DNA of 64,000 nucleotides from Coffea arabica (Eukaryota; Streptophyta; Magnoliopsida; Gentianales; Rubiaceae). The translations under genes were made by a program, and so were the position numbers. This document shows positions 34,332 to 49,531 of this stretch, in pieces (position 1 is the stretch's first letter; each line of letters begins with the position of its first letter). The notes under the pieces are model-generated. The model was not told where the DNA came from, did not search any database, and was given only the letters and a program-made list of their open reading frames with translations. The DNA lies in contig NC_092329.1 in the NCBI RefSeq assembly GCF_036785885.1, positions 806,001-870,000 on the forward strand, read 5' to 3'.

Positions 34332-35747
34332 AGAGGAGGAGGGGGGTTGGGAGCATGCTTCTCTGGACATTATGACAAAGAAATCCGGATAAGTCTTTCT
34401 TGACATGGACAATAATGCTATCAGTGAATGGCGCCGAGACTAGTATCCCATCCATGGAATTGAGATGCATTTCTTCCAAAAAGGGTTGACCTATTTTTTT
34501 ATTGTTGCACAAGTTGAAATCTTTGGTAGTTGAATCAATGGTAGATTAGCCAATGGAAGAATTGCCTGTTGCAATGTGCACTATTATTGTAAGTCAATAA
34601 TATTTTAAGTTTCAGACTTTTTCTGGGCTTAATATATAGTAATATTCCAAGAACATGTGTGTGTTGCGGTTAAATTGCATTTTTCCTGTATCATCGATGG
34701 ATTGAGTTGACGATTTGATTTGAGAAATCAAGATCGATCGAATCAGTCAATGCAATCGAACTAGTGTAGAATAGATTAGATTATACAACTGTTATCGTCT
34801 CCAGAAAAAAAAAAAATTCAGTCAGTGCAGGACAGGGACGACTTGACGGAGGTGTTGGAATAGCGCAGGAGAAACATTTCCATGCTTCAACAGGGACTAG
34901 AATACCAAACCATTGAAATGTTGGAAGGAATGACATCGTAGAAACTTTTTCCGGTTGATGTTGGAAATAGCATTATTGAATAATAATGAAAAGCATCTGG
35001 AGTCTTTGAATTTTCGACACATTATACTACTGATATTTTGTTCTATTTGCATGGAGTTAGTATTAATGTGACAACCAAGTTTGTTCTTTTTTTTTTCATT
35101 TTTACTTTTGTTCATAAACATTTCAATGAGATTGACTACTCCAAATTATATTGTGGCTTTGTATTCTTTTTTTTTTTTTTTTTTGGTGGTTGATAGATTT
35201 TGCAAGGATCTATCTAACGCTAAAAGTTAAACTTCAATATCAATACATTAAAACCAATCCAATAACAAACTCTATTTAAGCTGAATTCACTCAATTGAGT
35301 ATCGAGCAACATTTATTTATGTAACAATTCGGAACGTAAATGAGAGTGTTTAAGTCTATTCAAACTGATTTTTTGTCTAGTTAAATTTCAATGTTTTGAA
35401 CTTTTTACATGTAAATTTAAATTGTATGCCAGTCGATTCAAATTCCAATCAACCCTAGAAGTTAATCGAGTATAAATCGATTAGTATTTAAGATTGGCTT
35501 TGAAACCATCAACGCACTCGATGAATCAAATTTAACGAGCAATGAGTATCGAAGAATTTAGTTCGTCTTTTCCAACTTCAATTAGCAGATGTAATTGTTG
35601 ACGTTGATGGTCAGTTGGATACAACTAGTTTCTGGCTTGATAAAGACTAATAACAGAGTGGCAAATAGCAGCACGGTTGAGACAAAAACCCCAAATCACA
35701 ACGGTTTCTCAATCAGTGTCACGATCGATGAAATTACGGAGAAACAG

Positions 35748-35785
<38 letters not shown>

Positions 35786-36387
35786 GTATATATTTTCCCT
35801 CCAACATGTACGCTACGGTTGAAGAAAGTAAAGAAACAAAGAGATAGGGGACCAAAGGGCAAATGGCCCCATAGCTCAAATTCCTTTCCTTCTCCCTCCC
35901 TCTCTCTATTTTTCCGCTCAATTTGGAAAATCGCAGCATACAAAAGAAACAAATGCTTATACGTTTGCCTTTGCTTCTCCTTCGGGTTTCCGTTATCCCA
36001 ATATTTCCTCCATTTCTTTTCTTTCCATAACAAAACCCAAAAGAAAAGAAAAAGAAGTCTTTTTTTTCCCCACATTTTCAGTTTTTTTTCCTCTCATTGT
36101 TAATTGTAGAACTAATTTTGGGATTGATTTTGCACTGATAATTATGTCAGTGTTATTATAAACTTTGTGAAAAAATATAGATAAAGAGAAGGGGGAAAAA
36201 AAAATACAAACAAAAGGTATGTCATATGTGCGGGGCATTATCTAATAAGCTACATTTACTCTGATCCATATCTTCAAATCTTACCCTAATTTCTCAATCT
36301 GCTGATGATGAATGTCATCTGCGAATGCTTCAGATGCAGGTTGTTTGCATATTTGAGATAATGTAAGAAGTATTTGAAGATCAGACA
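34332..36387. other. Upstream region and probable 5' leader of the ROP-GAP gene
   Basis: No gene is recognised at 34332-35590. A (TA)n run sits at 35755-35778. 35880-35920 is strongly CT-rich (CCTTCTCCCTCCCTCTCTC), as is common in plant 5' leaders. A plausible leader intron acceptor, GATGCAG, ends at 36340, 48 bases before the ATG, so the 5' UTR may be spliced. Confidence 0.45.
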
Positions 36388-39300
36388 ATGACTAATCGGA
36401 ATACGGAAGCTCCTCAGGTAGGAATCCGTCATGGGGATCATCAAATGTCAGCTTGATCGTTGTGATTTTGTACTGCATTGTGGATTCTTTTTTAAAAATT
36501 TATTTTTGTTATTGAGGAAATATTTTGTGAATGAAATATTGGTTGGATGGTGTTGTTTCAGGGCGAAGGTGGTAATAATGCTGTGGCTGCTGCACCACCT
36601 CCGCCTTCACCTTCACCGCAGGGGTCCAATGATAGTCTGATTTCTCGCGGTAATAGCAAGGTAAATCATTTTTACGTGTTTCCCTACATTTGTAAATTCG
36701 CACATTTTGTTTTTTTTTTTTTTTATGATCCGAGGTCATGCTCCCATGCTTTTAAGGTGTATTCAGATCTCTTTCTTTCTTTTGATGTTACTGCTGCAAA
36801 TCGTTTGGATGATTTCCTTTATATTCTGTCAAAGTTTATCTTTTTCTTTCTTTTTTTCTCTACCCAACAAATACTAATAAATGTTCTTTTGGGCTTGCGA
36901 GGTTAATCAATGTTCAGTTGCACTTATTATTAGGGATGACATCGCCAACAATTAGCTTAGAAAAGTTTGAATAAAGTAGAGAAAGAAAATGTAATGAATA
37001 TATCACTAGTATTGTGATTTTTGATCGTGATTAGTTTTGGGGTTGCATGCTTGTTTACAAGCATGGTTTAGGTAGAATAGATTTCTGGCTATGAGCAAAA
37101 CTATGCATACAAATTGATGGCCCAGAGAAGTTCTGGCTATTTGGATCGTACAAAGCATTTGGACTTGCTAAGTGTTTTTCTACGTCTTGGAGCTTAGAAA
37201 TTTGATAATATTACTGCCATATACACACCGATACTTTGTCATTATTACACACACACACACCTATGTTTTGTGATTATTTTACTCTTAGGCGATTTGAGAA
37301 TGTAATGAAAATTAAGGTTTGTCAGCTGAATGGGATTTCCTTATACGCCTGTATTGGTGGCTTGCTTTGGTATTTATAGAGCTGATTTGAGAGGATATTT
37401 GATATAAACTACTCAATGTTGATTGCAGGTTTACAAAAGTGGTCCTCTTTTTCTATCATCAAAAGGTACTATGGTTCTCCTTCATTTATTAGTGGGTTTG
37501 AAAGTACGATCTTAACAAAGTTCTCTCCTTTTTTCCGTTGCAATTTCATCAATGTGTTGTCCTCTTTAATAAATTTACTGCTCAGCCTCTTTCTATCTTG
37601 TTAGAGGAAAAGACTACTTATGGGACTTTTTTATTTTATTTCTTAAGAATTTATACTGTTCAAAATTAGAGCTAGCGAAAACTGAGCAGTCGGATCTTAA
37701 AATATCACCTTTTTAAAATTTTTTATTTATCAAGTTCTAATTGAAAGAACATCAATCCACATTTTAAGCAGTTGTTCTGGATCTCAGCATGGTGGAAACC
37801 TCTGTTCCATATGAGGTCATCAATCATGTAAATTTTCTGAGACAGTAGATCCAGAAACTATCTGTGCAGTTTATCTTTGCCAAGCCTAAGAAGCTAGTAT
37901 TGTTTAGTTTATCTGTTTAAGCCTGTATCTAAGATTGTTTCTCCAGAACTGCATACCCATGATAATTGTGTATGAAGAACAAGAATGTCCTTTTTCATTT
38001 TTTCAAAGAAGCAGCAGAGGAATGAGGAATTTGCTATGACCAGCAACACAGACACAAAGATTTTGGTTGGATGAGAAGCATCATTGAAGGGGTGAAATTG
38101 AGTCTATAGTGAATCGTACATGAAACCTGATAATTGTAAGAGATGATAACAGACAAGGGTATAGCAGTGTGAATGAACACAATTTCAACTAGTGGTAGGA
38201 TCCTCCAGCAAAGTTCTAGATATTCGGTTTTAGTTAGCATATCAGCATGTCAATCTCATGAGTCATGGTGCAATGACCTCGTTGGTGCTTAAATTTTTTA
38301 TTTTGTCCTTCCGTGAGACCCAATTAAGTAACTCTTTCTTTGGTTTGTTTGACCAAGTATAGCATGACCAAGTTTTGCCGGATTGAAGTATCTCTAGGTG
38401 AATTTGGGTGTGTCTAGCTGTCCATGCTCCCATTTATTGTTTTCACCTCCTTTACGAATCACACTTGTACTTGAAGGGTATTTCAGGGACATCAATGAAT
38501 GAATTACTCTGATTGGTGGCCTAGGCTTACATAAAGATGGTTAATTCTACATTCATCTCTGAAGCATAGATTCATCACGATTGTGTATTGCAATTGTAAT
38601 CTTTCATCTTCAAAGAGTCTTGGAGATGCCATATTGTAGCTTGTTTTCAGAAGCACTTTTTCATGCCTTAATGACATGAATTTGCATGAATTTTCATTTT
38701 GAAGTTGTTGGATTACATGCAGGAATTGGATGGACATCATGGAAGAAGAGATGGTTTATCTTAACACGTACATCGTTGGTCTTCTACAGAAGTGATCCTG
38801 TGAGTTTGGATATCTTTCCCTGCATCCAGAGATCTGAGAGCTTCTGATATAATTTTCTACATTAGTATATTACTATCACTTCAGCGTTCATTCTTCTTGA
38901 ATGTAATACAAATTACAACTCTTTTTATGTTTTTGAATGACTAAGTATTTCTGCTTTAGTTCTCATCAGGAGGTCATTTTCTTAGCTCTATTTGGAATAC
39001 TCAGTAAGGGCTGATGTCTGCCTTACATTGTACATATATTACACGGAAATGTTGCTAGATGACCTAGTGCATGCTGTTCATTGTAGAATATTATGATGAA
39101 ATTCTGGTATTATGATTTGAAATCACCTCGTTTACAGAATGACAATCTATAGGGTCTCCTCTTTTCTTGTCATTTTACTTACGATACTCATGTCTTTGTC
39201 TTCTGAGTAGAAATGTGTAATGTGTAAAGTAATTAACACATCTTCCCACATATAGCATGAAATCTGGAACTTGATTCATTCTCCTTGATGTAACAATAAA

Positions 39301-42300
39301 CAGTTTTCTTTTTCTTTTTTTAATAAAATCTGTAAAATATTTGATGCAAAGGGAAACATCTATTCTACATGTTGGGACTAGGCTCCTTCCAAGTCTTGCA
39401 CACTACCATTGTCTGAATGGTGCTTCCAACATGCTGAATGTATTCATTTGATGTAAGTGTAATTTTGCTAACTCAAACCTACACCCAGGTGGAATTGTTC
39501 ATGTTAGAATTGCATATACGAGACAATCATCTTCTTAAGTGCTTGAATGTAGGATAAACTTTAGATTAAGCTTGTCTTTATTGAATAAAAGTAATAATCT
39601 TGTAGAGATATCAAAGGCTTGCTAAAGTTGCTTTAATTTTCATCAAAATAGAGACACGCTAAATTGAAGATTGTTTTTATATTTCAGAATGCAGTTCCTC
39701 AAAAGGGGGCTGAAGTGAATCTGACCCTTGGTGGTATAGATCTCAACAGTTCAGGCAGGTTGGCTTGTTTTAAGCATTGTTCTTCATTTCTATGTATTTC
39801 TTGCAGTTCTTCCCACGGTTGCTATTATAGCTTAAGATTTTTTACTGATGCTGCTCATTATGTTGATGTAATGTCTAGTGTGGTTGTCAAAGAGGATAAA
39901 AAACTCTTGACGGTTCTATTTCCTGATGGTCGAGATGGACGAGATGGACGAGCTTTTACTCTAAAGGTACCATCCTCTCTTCTCTCTCTGACACAGAGAC
40001 AAATGCGTCCCATTCCAAGGTTCATCTTTTGTCTTGTTGGTATGTAAAATTTGTAGTACTTCTTTGCATTAAATCCTCCTCTTCAAATTCTTCTTTACCC
40101 ATTTTATCTCATTTGGTCTAAAATCTGAATTAAAACTGCTTCTAATGCAATAAAGTAGTATGAAGTAGTATTTATTGCCTGCAAAGATCCTTGTGCTAGT
40201 TAAAAAATTTTATGCCGTCAATGTTGGATAATCATTTCACTGAAGTGGGAAGTAGTAGGCTTATATCTAGGAATAAAATCATCTACAGAAAATGTTCTGA
40301 AAACTGGCCTTTATCTCTTTTAACTTTTTTATGTACCTTTTATATTTGAACACATTTAAGAATGTAGTTTACTCTATATGCGATATATGTTTCAAGGATG
40401 TAACATGACCCAATTCTATGTTTAGTGCCTCAAGCTTCCCATTTTTCTTTAAGTTGTAAATTCTTCATTTCTTGTTCCTTTTGCAACAATTTTGCCACAA
40501 ATCGCAGGCACTTTGATCCTGCAGTCAACAAACTGTAGGTACAATTCCTGGTAGAGATCTGATACTAAATTCTAAATTCTATAATCATCAGTTCCACATT
40601 TAACTTTAATGGTCTACAGCATTTAATGTGGAGAAGATCTTTATATTGTCATCAAACATGCAACAGTTCATGATGGGATCAGTGGTCATCCAGTGAGCAA
40701 ATAGAAACTGTTGTAGTTGAGCTGTAAAGTGTTTTTGTCCTCTGTCCTGTGACATTCATGTATAGAAAGGTTTATCCGCCAAATTCTCCAAGATCACATT
40801 ACAATGTCTAAAATGGATGATGGAGTTGATATCTTTAATCCTGTATGGTTTTCTAAGATTAAGGCTTCAATTCCCACCAACTTGAGAGGGGTTGGAGGTT
40901 CATTCTTCTTGTATTACTTGTGGTATCAGAACTGTGGTCCCTTGAATTTTCATGGTACTCCCTTGAACTGAAGCAGCTTTCACATGGTGCTCATTTCAAC
41001 TGAATTTATTGCTGAGCTGACCAAAACCTTTTATAAGGAAAAAACTCCCAATCTCACTGACCCACAAACACATGATAATGCATGGGTGTGCATGTTCACG
41101 TATTATGTATGTATGGAATAGAAACTTGGGAGAACATCAACAGATTTTAATGAAGAATACAGTAGGGTGTTGGAAAGGACCTGACTGTGGCGGAGAAAAT
41201 ATATCCACTATATGAGTATCATGATTTAGACAAATGTGAACCTACCTTTTATGGCCCAAGTTCTTTTTTGTTTCCTTAAATGTGACACAAGAATTGGCAT
41301 TTTAGGTGTGCAATAAAGTAGTAATCTGGGTCTATTTTAGTGGTCACCTTCTGAGATCTCTTTGTACCACAGGCAGAGACATTAGAGGATCTCTTTGAGT
41401 GGAAGGCTGCGCTTGAAGAAGCTTTGGCAAATGCTCCAAATGCTGCTCTTGTTATGGGACAAAATGGTATATTCAGGAATGATCAGGGCAATATTGCTGA
41501 TGCTTCTTCAGAACAAGGTAAGTTTCCTGTCATTTAGATAAGTTGTCCCCGACTTAACTGTCTTGTCTTTAAGTTTCTGCACGTTTCTTCAAAACTATGT
41601 GAATTCCCATGGCTATTCTTTGCAATTTTTCTTTAGTAGTTGAAGCTTCTTTTTCACAAAAAAATTGTTTCCATTTCCGTAAGGTCACGAAGAATGCAGA
41701 TTTTCACCATTGGCCACTGACTTTTTTGTGGTTGTTATAAGTGAATGAAATAAACGCGCATTGTAGCACGAGAATTATTAACTAACAACATTTATAGCTG
41801 TTTTCTTTTACATTTCTCAAGAACATATAATTAGAAGTAAGTATTTGTCATTCTTTAATTAATCCCTGGAAACAAATTAGTCTTTCTGATTTGGCATTTC
41901 TTGCATGCATTTTGCATAATTTTGTTGTAATTTTCTTTCAACAATTTTATGTAAAAACTTTTAATGTATTGAAGAGATTAATCTACCCGGTGGCTAGCGC
42001 TCCACTAAAATTATTGTGGTACACAGTGAAAGTATTTATGATAATTCTTATGTACTGACAGTGGATACACTATCACAGTTGGATAAATGACACATATGCA
42101 AAATTTGGATTTCAAATTTTAATTCAGTTGAATTGTCACACATCCATTGGCAAAGGTGTATATACTATCAGTGTATAGAAGATTAATTTTTTATGATATT
42201 TTAGGATGTTGTTACAGGATTTCTGTTGGATTCTTGAATGGTAGTAGTTTTCCTAGTTTAGATATCTCTGTCATGGATATACATGAGGACTGTATTTCCT

Positions 42301-45300
42301 GTCCCATCTACAGCGAAGGATAGACAACCAGTCAAATCTTTGGTCATTGGGCGACCAATTTTACTTGCTTTGGAAGATATAGATGGAACTCCATCTTTCT
42401 TGGAGAAAGCCTTGAGGTTTCTGGAGGATCATGGTAAGGTCTCTTTATGGAACATGGTAATATTCCATTTCATGTCCACAAACTATTCGGAACCCCCTAC
42501 TAGTTGAGGACTTTGTCTTGGTAGCCTACTTGTCTCATATGCTTCGATTTTGGAAGAAGTGCATGTTTGATGGATCATCGAGCACTGTTTATTTGACAAT
42601 TCTCTTCCAGGAGTTAGAGTTGAAGGCATTTTACGACAAGCTGCAGATGTTGATGATGTTGAACGCCGAATTCACGAATATGAACATGGTTTGTAAGCTT
42701 TGTGCAGTGCTTTTGATGATTTGTATCTGCATTAGTCACAGCTTTTTTTAGATTAACTCGATATTTGCATATGTAGAACTATATTGTCTTTAGTCTTTTT
42801 GTAAGAAAGCTAGTGAAACAATATGTGGATTGGGGTATTCATAAGACTATCTGATGCCTTGGTTCAAATTAGAAGACTGTTTTCCATATAAACGTAAATA
42901 ACTGATACTTTCTACTTTTTAACTTGTATCTGAACTTTGGACCTGCCGTACGTACTCATAACTTACCATGGAGTTAGGCAGCGCCAAGATATTAGGGCAA
43001 ATCGAGGCGGTAATTAGTGAATGGCTTTTCTTGTCATAATTCCACGCCAAGACCTGTTTCCCTTTCATTTTCTGCTTTCAAATGATTTACAAAGAAGCTA
43101 TACAGATGAGTTACGTAGCCATAATGAGATTATCATTAAGCCATTGATTTTATTACTTTTCTTACATTAGATAAGCATTGTAGTTGATGCAATATATTCA
43201 AGATAACTAAGTGAATACACCTAGTTTGTACTTCTTATTCCAGGGAAAAGTGAGTTTTCTTCAGAGGAAGACGCACATGTTATAGCAGACTGTGTCAAGG
43301 TATCTCCTTCAGTTACAAAATAAACAAAAAAAGAAAAATTGTGGATTACATGTTCGTAGGCATACTCAGCTACTGACTGTTTCTCTATGGACTTCTCCAG
43401 TACATTCTCCGGGAGCTACCATCTTCTCCAGTTCCTGCATCTTGCTGTAATGCCCTGTTAGAAGCGTATCGTAAGTAGTTTCCCCTTTTATCTGTTTCTC
43501 TTCTTGCTAACATATACTTATGAACATCTACTGTGAAGGGGAAAGAGCAAAGTATTCATAATTAGGATAGTGTATTATTAAATTTTGCAAACTCTGATAA
43601 TTGCATCATGTGCTCATGATCCATTCTAGCTGGTTTAGTTCTTATCTCAAATGACCCATGCTTTTCCTTACATATTACATCAACTTACAGTGAATGGTCT
43701 TTAATCTATTGATTGAATTATGTCTTCCCTTTATTTCGTTATTTCAAGTATATGAATGAGGGATAATACCTTTTTTCTTGATCAAATTTCTAGCAAATAG
43801 AAAATTTGAACAGTTGGACACTTTTGCACATCAAACATTAAGAATATGAAAGATGGACAGACAAACACTGTAAATTTCTGGATTATGTTGTTACATTAAC
43901 CTATAAAATTACAATGGATATATTATATCTAATTCATCCTTCGTAATGCTTTTAGTTTAATGGCTTTCAAGGGTTTCTAGTCTGTCAATTAGTTGCTGGA
44001 TCACTTATGAATGTCAACATTGTTTATTCCTTCAGGAACTGAGCGCAGCATGAGAGTCACTGCAATGCGCACAGCCATATGTGAGACATTCCCGGAGCCA
44101 AATCGGCGCTTATTGCAAAGGTAGCTGCTATTTTGATGATGTTATAACGTGCTGGAACGGAAGCTATTCCAGGATATATGTGACTGTTTGCCTCACTTTT
44201 TTAATCAGTCAAGTACTTGATAATTTGTGGTTTATATTTCAGCCTTGAGAAACTTCATTTTTTCTGTAGCACTTGTATTAGCAATGCATCAACTTCCTTA
44301 AAGTTGGCAATTGGTTAACTGGGATTATAACTTCATAAATAAGGTTCACTGGAAGTGGTTTGGCCTGGAAATACTTTGTTTGGACTTTATTTGCCTTAAC
44401 AATTGGTTTATTTCTCTGGTAAAATCTTATGCTCTTTCTGCTGCGTTTAATATTAGAAAAGGAAATCCAAGTTTATGGTTTAGGATATTTTGGGTGCAGT
44501 TCTCATAATAGAAAGGGGAATCTTAGTATATTTCAGGCAATGATATAAAGGAGGTGGATCTGCTACATGTTTGCCATGATATATCTTGTGCTAGTATTCC
44601 CACAGTTGGCGCGTTGTGAATTGGAAAGCAAAATTTGAACACTATAAATTCATATCAGTTTATAATTGACAGTATGTTATATTCATCAGCCTGACAGTAT
44701 GTTAATGCCATCAGTCATGGTGACTATCAAAAGACTTCCAAAATCCATGATTGGTTGACTTATTTCCATGTGGTTGTCTGAGTAAGTCTTTTGAACCTAG
44801 TTATTGTTTAGGTTGCTTCTTAACTTTTTATTTAAGCCCTGTTCCATAGTCTGCTTTATAGTTATTTTTCCCTCTGTCCCCCCAAGCCCCACACTGTTAA
44901 AAATTATGAGAAATATTCTGCAGGCATTATTTGTGGCAATCTCTCTCTCTCTCTCTCTCTCTCATATTTTTGGGGATCATGTTATGCAAAATTAGCTTAT
45001 TTTTTATACATGAAATAGAGAAATTATTTTATGGGGGAAAGAAAGATAACTTAAGTGTGTAAAGAAGAGCTGGTTGATCCAAAGCTGAGTAAAAATCGTA
45101 AGGAGCTGTCTACCTCCGATGTCTGTCAGGTCATGTGATCTGGACTCATAAATATAGGATAAGGATTTTCAGTTATTATAGCCATTGGGAATGGGAACTA
45201 TTTATCCATTTCTTATTAAACCTCAATTCACCATTTATCATGGATATGCATTTCTAAATGTCTACTGAGATTCTAACAAAATATTGTGCATCTAATCTTT

Positions 45301-48300
45301 TTCTTTTGTCTCAGAATTCTTATGATGATGCAGACTGTGGCTTCTCACAAGGCTGAGAACCGAATGAGCATTTCAGCTGTGGCAGCATGCATGGCACCTT
45401 TGCTGCTGCGTCCCCTTTTGGCTGGTGATTGTGAACTTGAACATAACTTTGACATGGGTGGTGATGGTTCTGTTCAACTTCTGCAGGCTGCCGCTGCAGC
45501 AAACCATGCTCAAGCCATCGTTATCATTTTGCTTGAGGAGTACAATAACTTATTTGGGGTATGCTTCTTTGGTTGTTATCATTTATTTCTATTTTCTAAA
45601 GTCATTACTGCCGACCATGAATAAAGTGGTGTGAAGTATCTCATAGTCATTCGAGCTTATTAGAATTCTTGTGGAACAACATCACAAAGTTTAAATTGTT
45701 TCGGACTGTCATTTTCTTCTTAATGATCTTTGGTATAGTCTACCTCTTTTTTCTTTTTTTTTTTCAATGGTCACTTAATTGATTCTTCAGAAAATTAGAC
45801 CGCTCATTTAAATCCCTTTTGTCAATTCTGTACTGGAGAATGTGATTTTTTTTTGTGTGAATTTCACATCATTTTATTTTTTTGCCCTAGCTTGCCTGAT
45901 ATTTTTTGTTGAGTTGCAAAGGCCATGATACTGGGCCCTGCCTTTTGAAATTTTTCATGATTTGGACATAAATCACCTGGAAAAGTAAGGATTTTTCCAT
46001 CTTGAAGCCACTGAGAGTAGCAGGATATATATTCTTAAGGTTTCTAGATGAAGTTGTAGAAACTGAAGTAGTAACTTCATGTCACAGGTATTTACTTCTA
46101 TTTATTTATATAGTATCTGATGCATCGATGCATTTTTGACATCCATTGCTATAAACAAAAGAAGAATATTGCAATAGGTAGGTTATCAACTGCAGCCACA
46201 TTTCAATTTACTGTCTTTGGCGGAATATGTCCTTTCTTCTCTATTAGGTGATTTACCCTATCTTCTGGTCCATGTCTGCTGCTCACTATGTCCCTTCTAG
46301 CATCATTGAATCTCTTGTTCTTCAAATTTGATCAGGCAATTGCCATCTATTTGTGTTGTTCAAATCTTTGATAACACGATAAAACATTGTTCAACCCTTC
46401 GACAACATGAAAAAACCAGAAGCTTCGCCTGCCCTATCCATCCAAGGGATGGAAGGGCAGAGGCGTTCGGTGTCCCCTCCCCCTCGCCAGTCAAGAATTG
46501 GGAATACTGTTTATACATTTTCTCAATTCTGGGGATCTTGGAAACAGATTTTGTAGTTGGTTTGCTGCCAGATGATTTCTCAGCAGCGAGCTTGTTCGAG
46601 ATTTCCACATTCATCAGCTCATTAAATATCAATAACCCGTATTTGTTGTCATATATACTCTCTTCTATCTACTTGATGTTTTTACTCTTTCTCCTTGTGT
46701 TTGAGACTGACATGTGGGACATTGATACCGCAATTGTGAGAGTTCACATATAAGTTTGGATTTGATATAGTATGACTTATTGCTGCAGTATTTTAAGGTG
46801 TCTTTATGAGCTTATGAAAAGATTGCAGTGGTTTAAGAAGTCTTTATGAGCTTTTTCATTCATACTGCAAGATAAGTTGAACTTTTTTTCTTGCCAAGCT
46901 CATAAACCATCCTTAGCTTATAGTCTACAAAAATTTAGATTAATAAGTTGACTGGAACAGTAAGTTAGATATTGGATGTGATGTTGGTCATTGGAAACTG
47001 AAGATCATTGTTCTTTTTGTCTAATTCATTGATTGTTTAATGTTAACTGTCCTTTTGGTTCTGCTCAATCTAACTAACTATGAGAAATTTTACAGGAAGG
47101 TCCTGTATCACCTGAACCATACACAGATTCAGAAGAGAGTGGAACTGAGACTGATGAACTCACTGATGATGATGAAACCTATGAAGACGAAGATGATTAT
47201 ACAACAGAGGGCTCTGATGCAGTTGCAGATGATGATAGTGATCATGCATCCGATACAACAAGTACTGAGATTGATGGAACAGAAGAAAATAATAAAGTGA
47301 GTTCTGCTGTTATTGAAACTGAGCATTCATATGACTGAACCATATAATGATGTCTTTGTCTTGGTCCTGGAGTCCTGTATATTAATTTATTCTATATTTC
47401 TCATCAATTTATTTGTAAATTTTTGAGGTTGCTCGTGAATATAATATCACATTGACACATAATTGAAGTGTGAGTTAATTGTCAATCCACTGTTACTCTA
47501 TTCATGACCCACCACAAAAGTGAAAATCAGGGTTAATGCTTATCAATTTTGTTTAATTTTCTCGGATGCTAGGACACACTTTGTTATTTGACCATTCATT
47601 TATGCTCTGCTTTAGTTTATTTTTTATGGAGGTACTCAAGAATGCTGACATGTACATCTTTGGATACACGATTCTCTGTTACTCTTATCCTCTCCATTTT
47701 TAAAGGAAAAATATCTAAGTCGTACTAATGCTAATTGAAATGATGCTGCAGGAGTCAGAGTGTTCAAACTCAGGTTTCAATATTCCTGAAGTGGAAGATG
47801 TTCATGAGTTGAATAAAACATCACCAAGATTGCCTAAAGCTTCAGGGTTTCAACAGGAAAGCATCAATGTTAGCCAGGAAATTCCGGGGGGGAGTAATGA
47901 TGATTCTAAAGTTAAAGATGATGACCCTGATGGTGGTCTATTGGTAGGTGATCCTGATGAAACATCCAATGTTAACAAGTCGTCCTTGAGATCTTCAACA
48001 GGGCAAGCTCAGAGTGTCCGTCGGCCTGCTAATTGGGGCCGTACTCCTGTGAGTATAGTATAAAGTTAATTCATGAAACAGATTTGACATGGTGCCTTCT
48101 TCTTTTTTCCCAATTGGTTAAAGTTGTGTGAAGTTATGCTGTTTGCATTCTTATTACAACAACCTTTTCATTCTCAACGTCTCTTGTCAACATTTTTTCT
48201 CTTATGCCAGTTTATTATTTTTCTTCACGTCACTATAACTGGATCCTGTCTCATGTCTATGGGTCCAGGGAAGGAAGAACCTCTCTATGGAATCTATTGA

Positions 48301-49500
48301 TCTTACGCTTGAAGATGAGTAAGTGACATATTTGTGTTATCTCAATATTAGTTCACAAACAGATTTGTGTTATCTCAAAATTAGGTCACAAATACATCTA
48401 CACGTTCATGTTATTTTGGAACAGAATTGGCAGATATCTTTTAATGTGAACATTGAAATCTCTAGATTGTTTCGATAGTACGATACTTTCTTCTTTGATG
48501 CTCTATATGCTTGTTCAATGGAAGTCACTGCAATACATTGATATCATCTATTAGGTTTATTGATTGTTTGCATTCTCTCTAGAATGTGTTTGACAATGAA
48601 AACCTCTTCGAATCACTAAAACTTGGATTCTGATTAGGCCTGAAATCCAGAGACTAGAGGCTGCCAAAGCTGAATTGCAAACTAGAATTGCAGAAGAGGT
48701 TCTATTTTTCTTTATTCATATGCTCTATCAAGTATCATTTGAAATATATTGCCAATTGTTTATAACTGATCATTTTTTTTGTCACAATAGGCTAAAGAGA
48801 ATGCACATTTGCAAGCAAGTTTAGAAAAACGGAAGAATGCTTTGCATGATCGTCGTCTTGCTCTTGAGAGAGATGTATGTGCTAAATGAAGAATCTAATT
48901 TTTCTACATCCCTTTCCACACTTCATTTACATTTTTAGTACGTGCTACATCCAAAATGAAAAAGGAGATTTTGATGAAGTTCACTTTTCCCAGGTGGCAA
49001 GATTACAGGAGCAGTTGCAGAAGGAGAGGGAGTTGCGGACAGCACTCGAAGCTGGACTTAGAATATCTCAAAGACAGTTAGCTGTCTCATCTACCATTGA
49101 TGAAAAGGTCATTATACTTCAAAAAGAAATTGATTAGATCTTACTTATGCAGTAAATAATTAACTTATTGGCGTAACTTAGATGACGGCTGAGATCCAGG
49201 AAATTGCTCAAGCAGAGGCAGATGTTATCAGTTTGAAACAGAAGGCTGATGATCTTGGACTGCAATTAAATCAGCAACGTGAACAAAATTCAAGGTTGCA
49301 GCTCGATATAGGCAATCAACAACCAAGTTCAAATAATAAAGCAAAATGGTAAGTATTTTTGTTGCTTTCCTCTCTTTTTGTTTCAGCTCTGTTCTACATG
49401 AGTTTAGGACGAGGCTTCTTGTTGGTCAAGTTTTATATTAGCATTCTGATTTCTTTGTTTTCCACTTGGAACAAATTCCTACCTTCAACCCTTAAAATCT

Positions 49501-49531
<31 letters not shown>

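Noticed and set aside
35595-36103. Several overlapping frames on both strands upstream of the ROP-GAP
   Set aside because: They arise from the CT-rich leader and a (TA)n run, have low-complexity composition, and overlap one another without splice support.
36297-36345. Possible box C/D snoRNA (TGATGATGA near CTGA-like bases)
   Set aside because: No paired terminal stem, D' box or clear box D spacing was found. It is more likely part of the ROP-GAP leader.
47129-47326. 65-codon minus-strand frame opposite the acidic ROP-GAP exon
   Set aside because: It is the antisense of a GAT/GAA-rich coding exon and contains only Ile/Val/Cys-rich low-complexity sequence.
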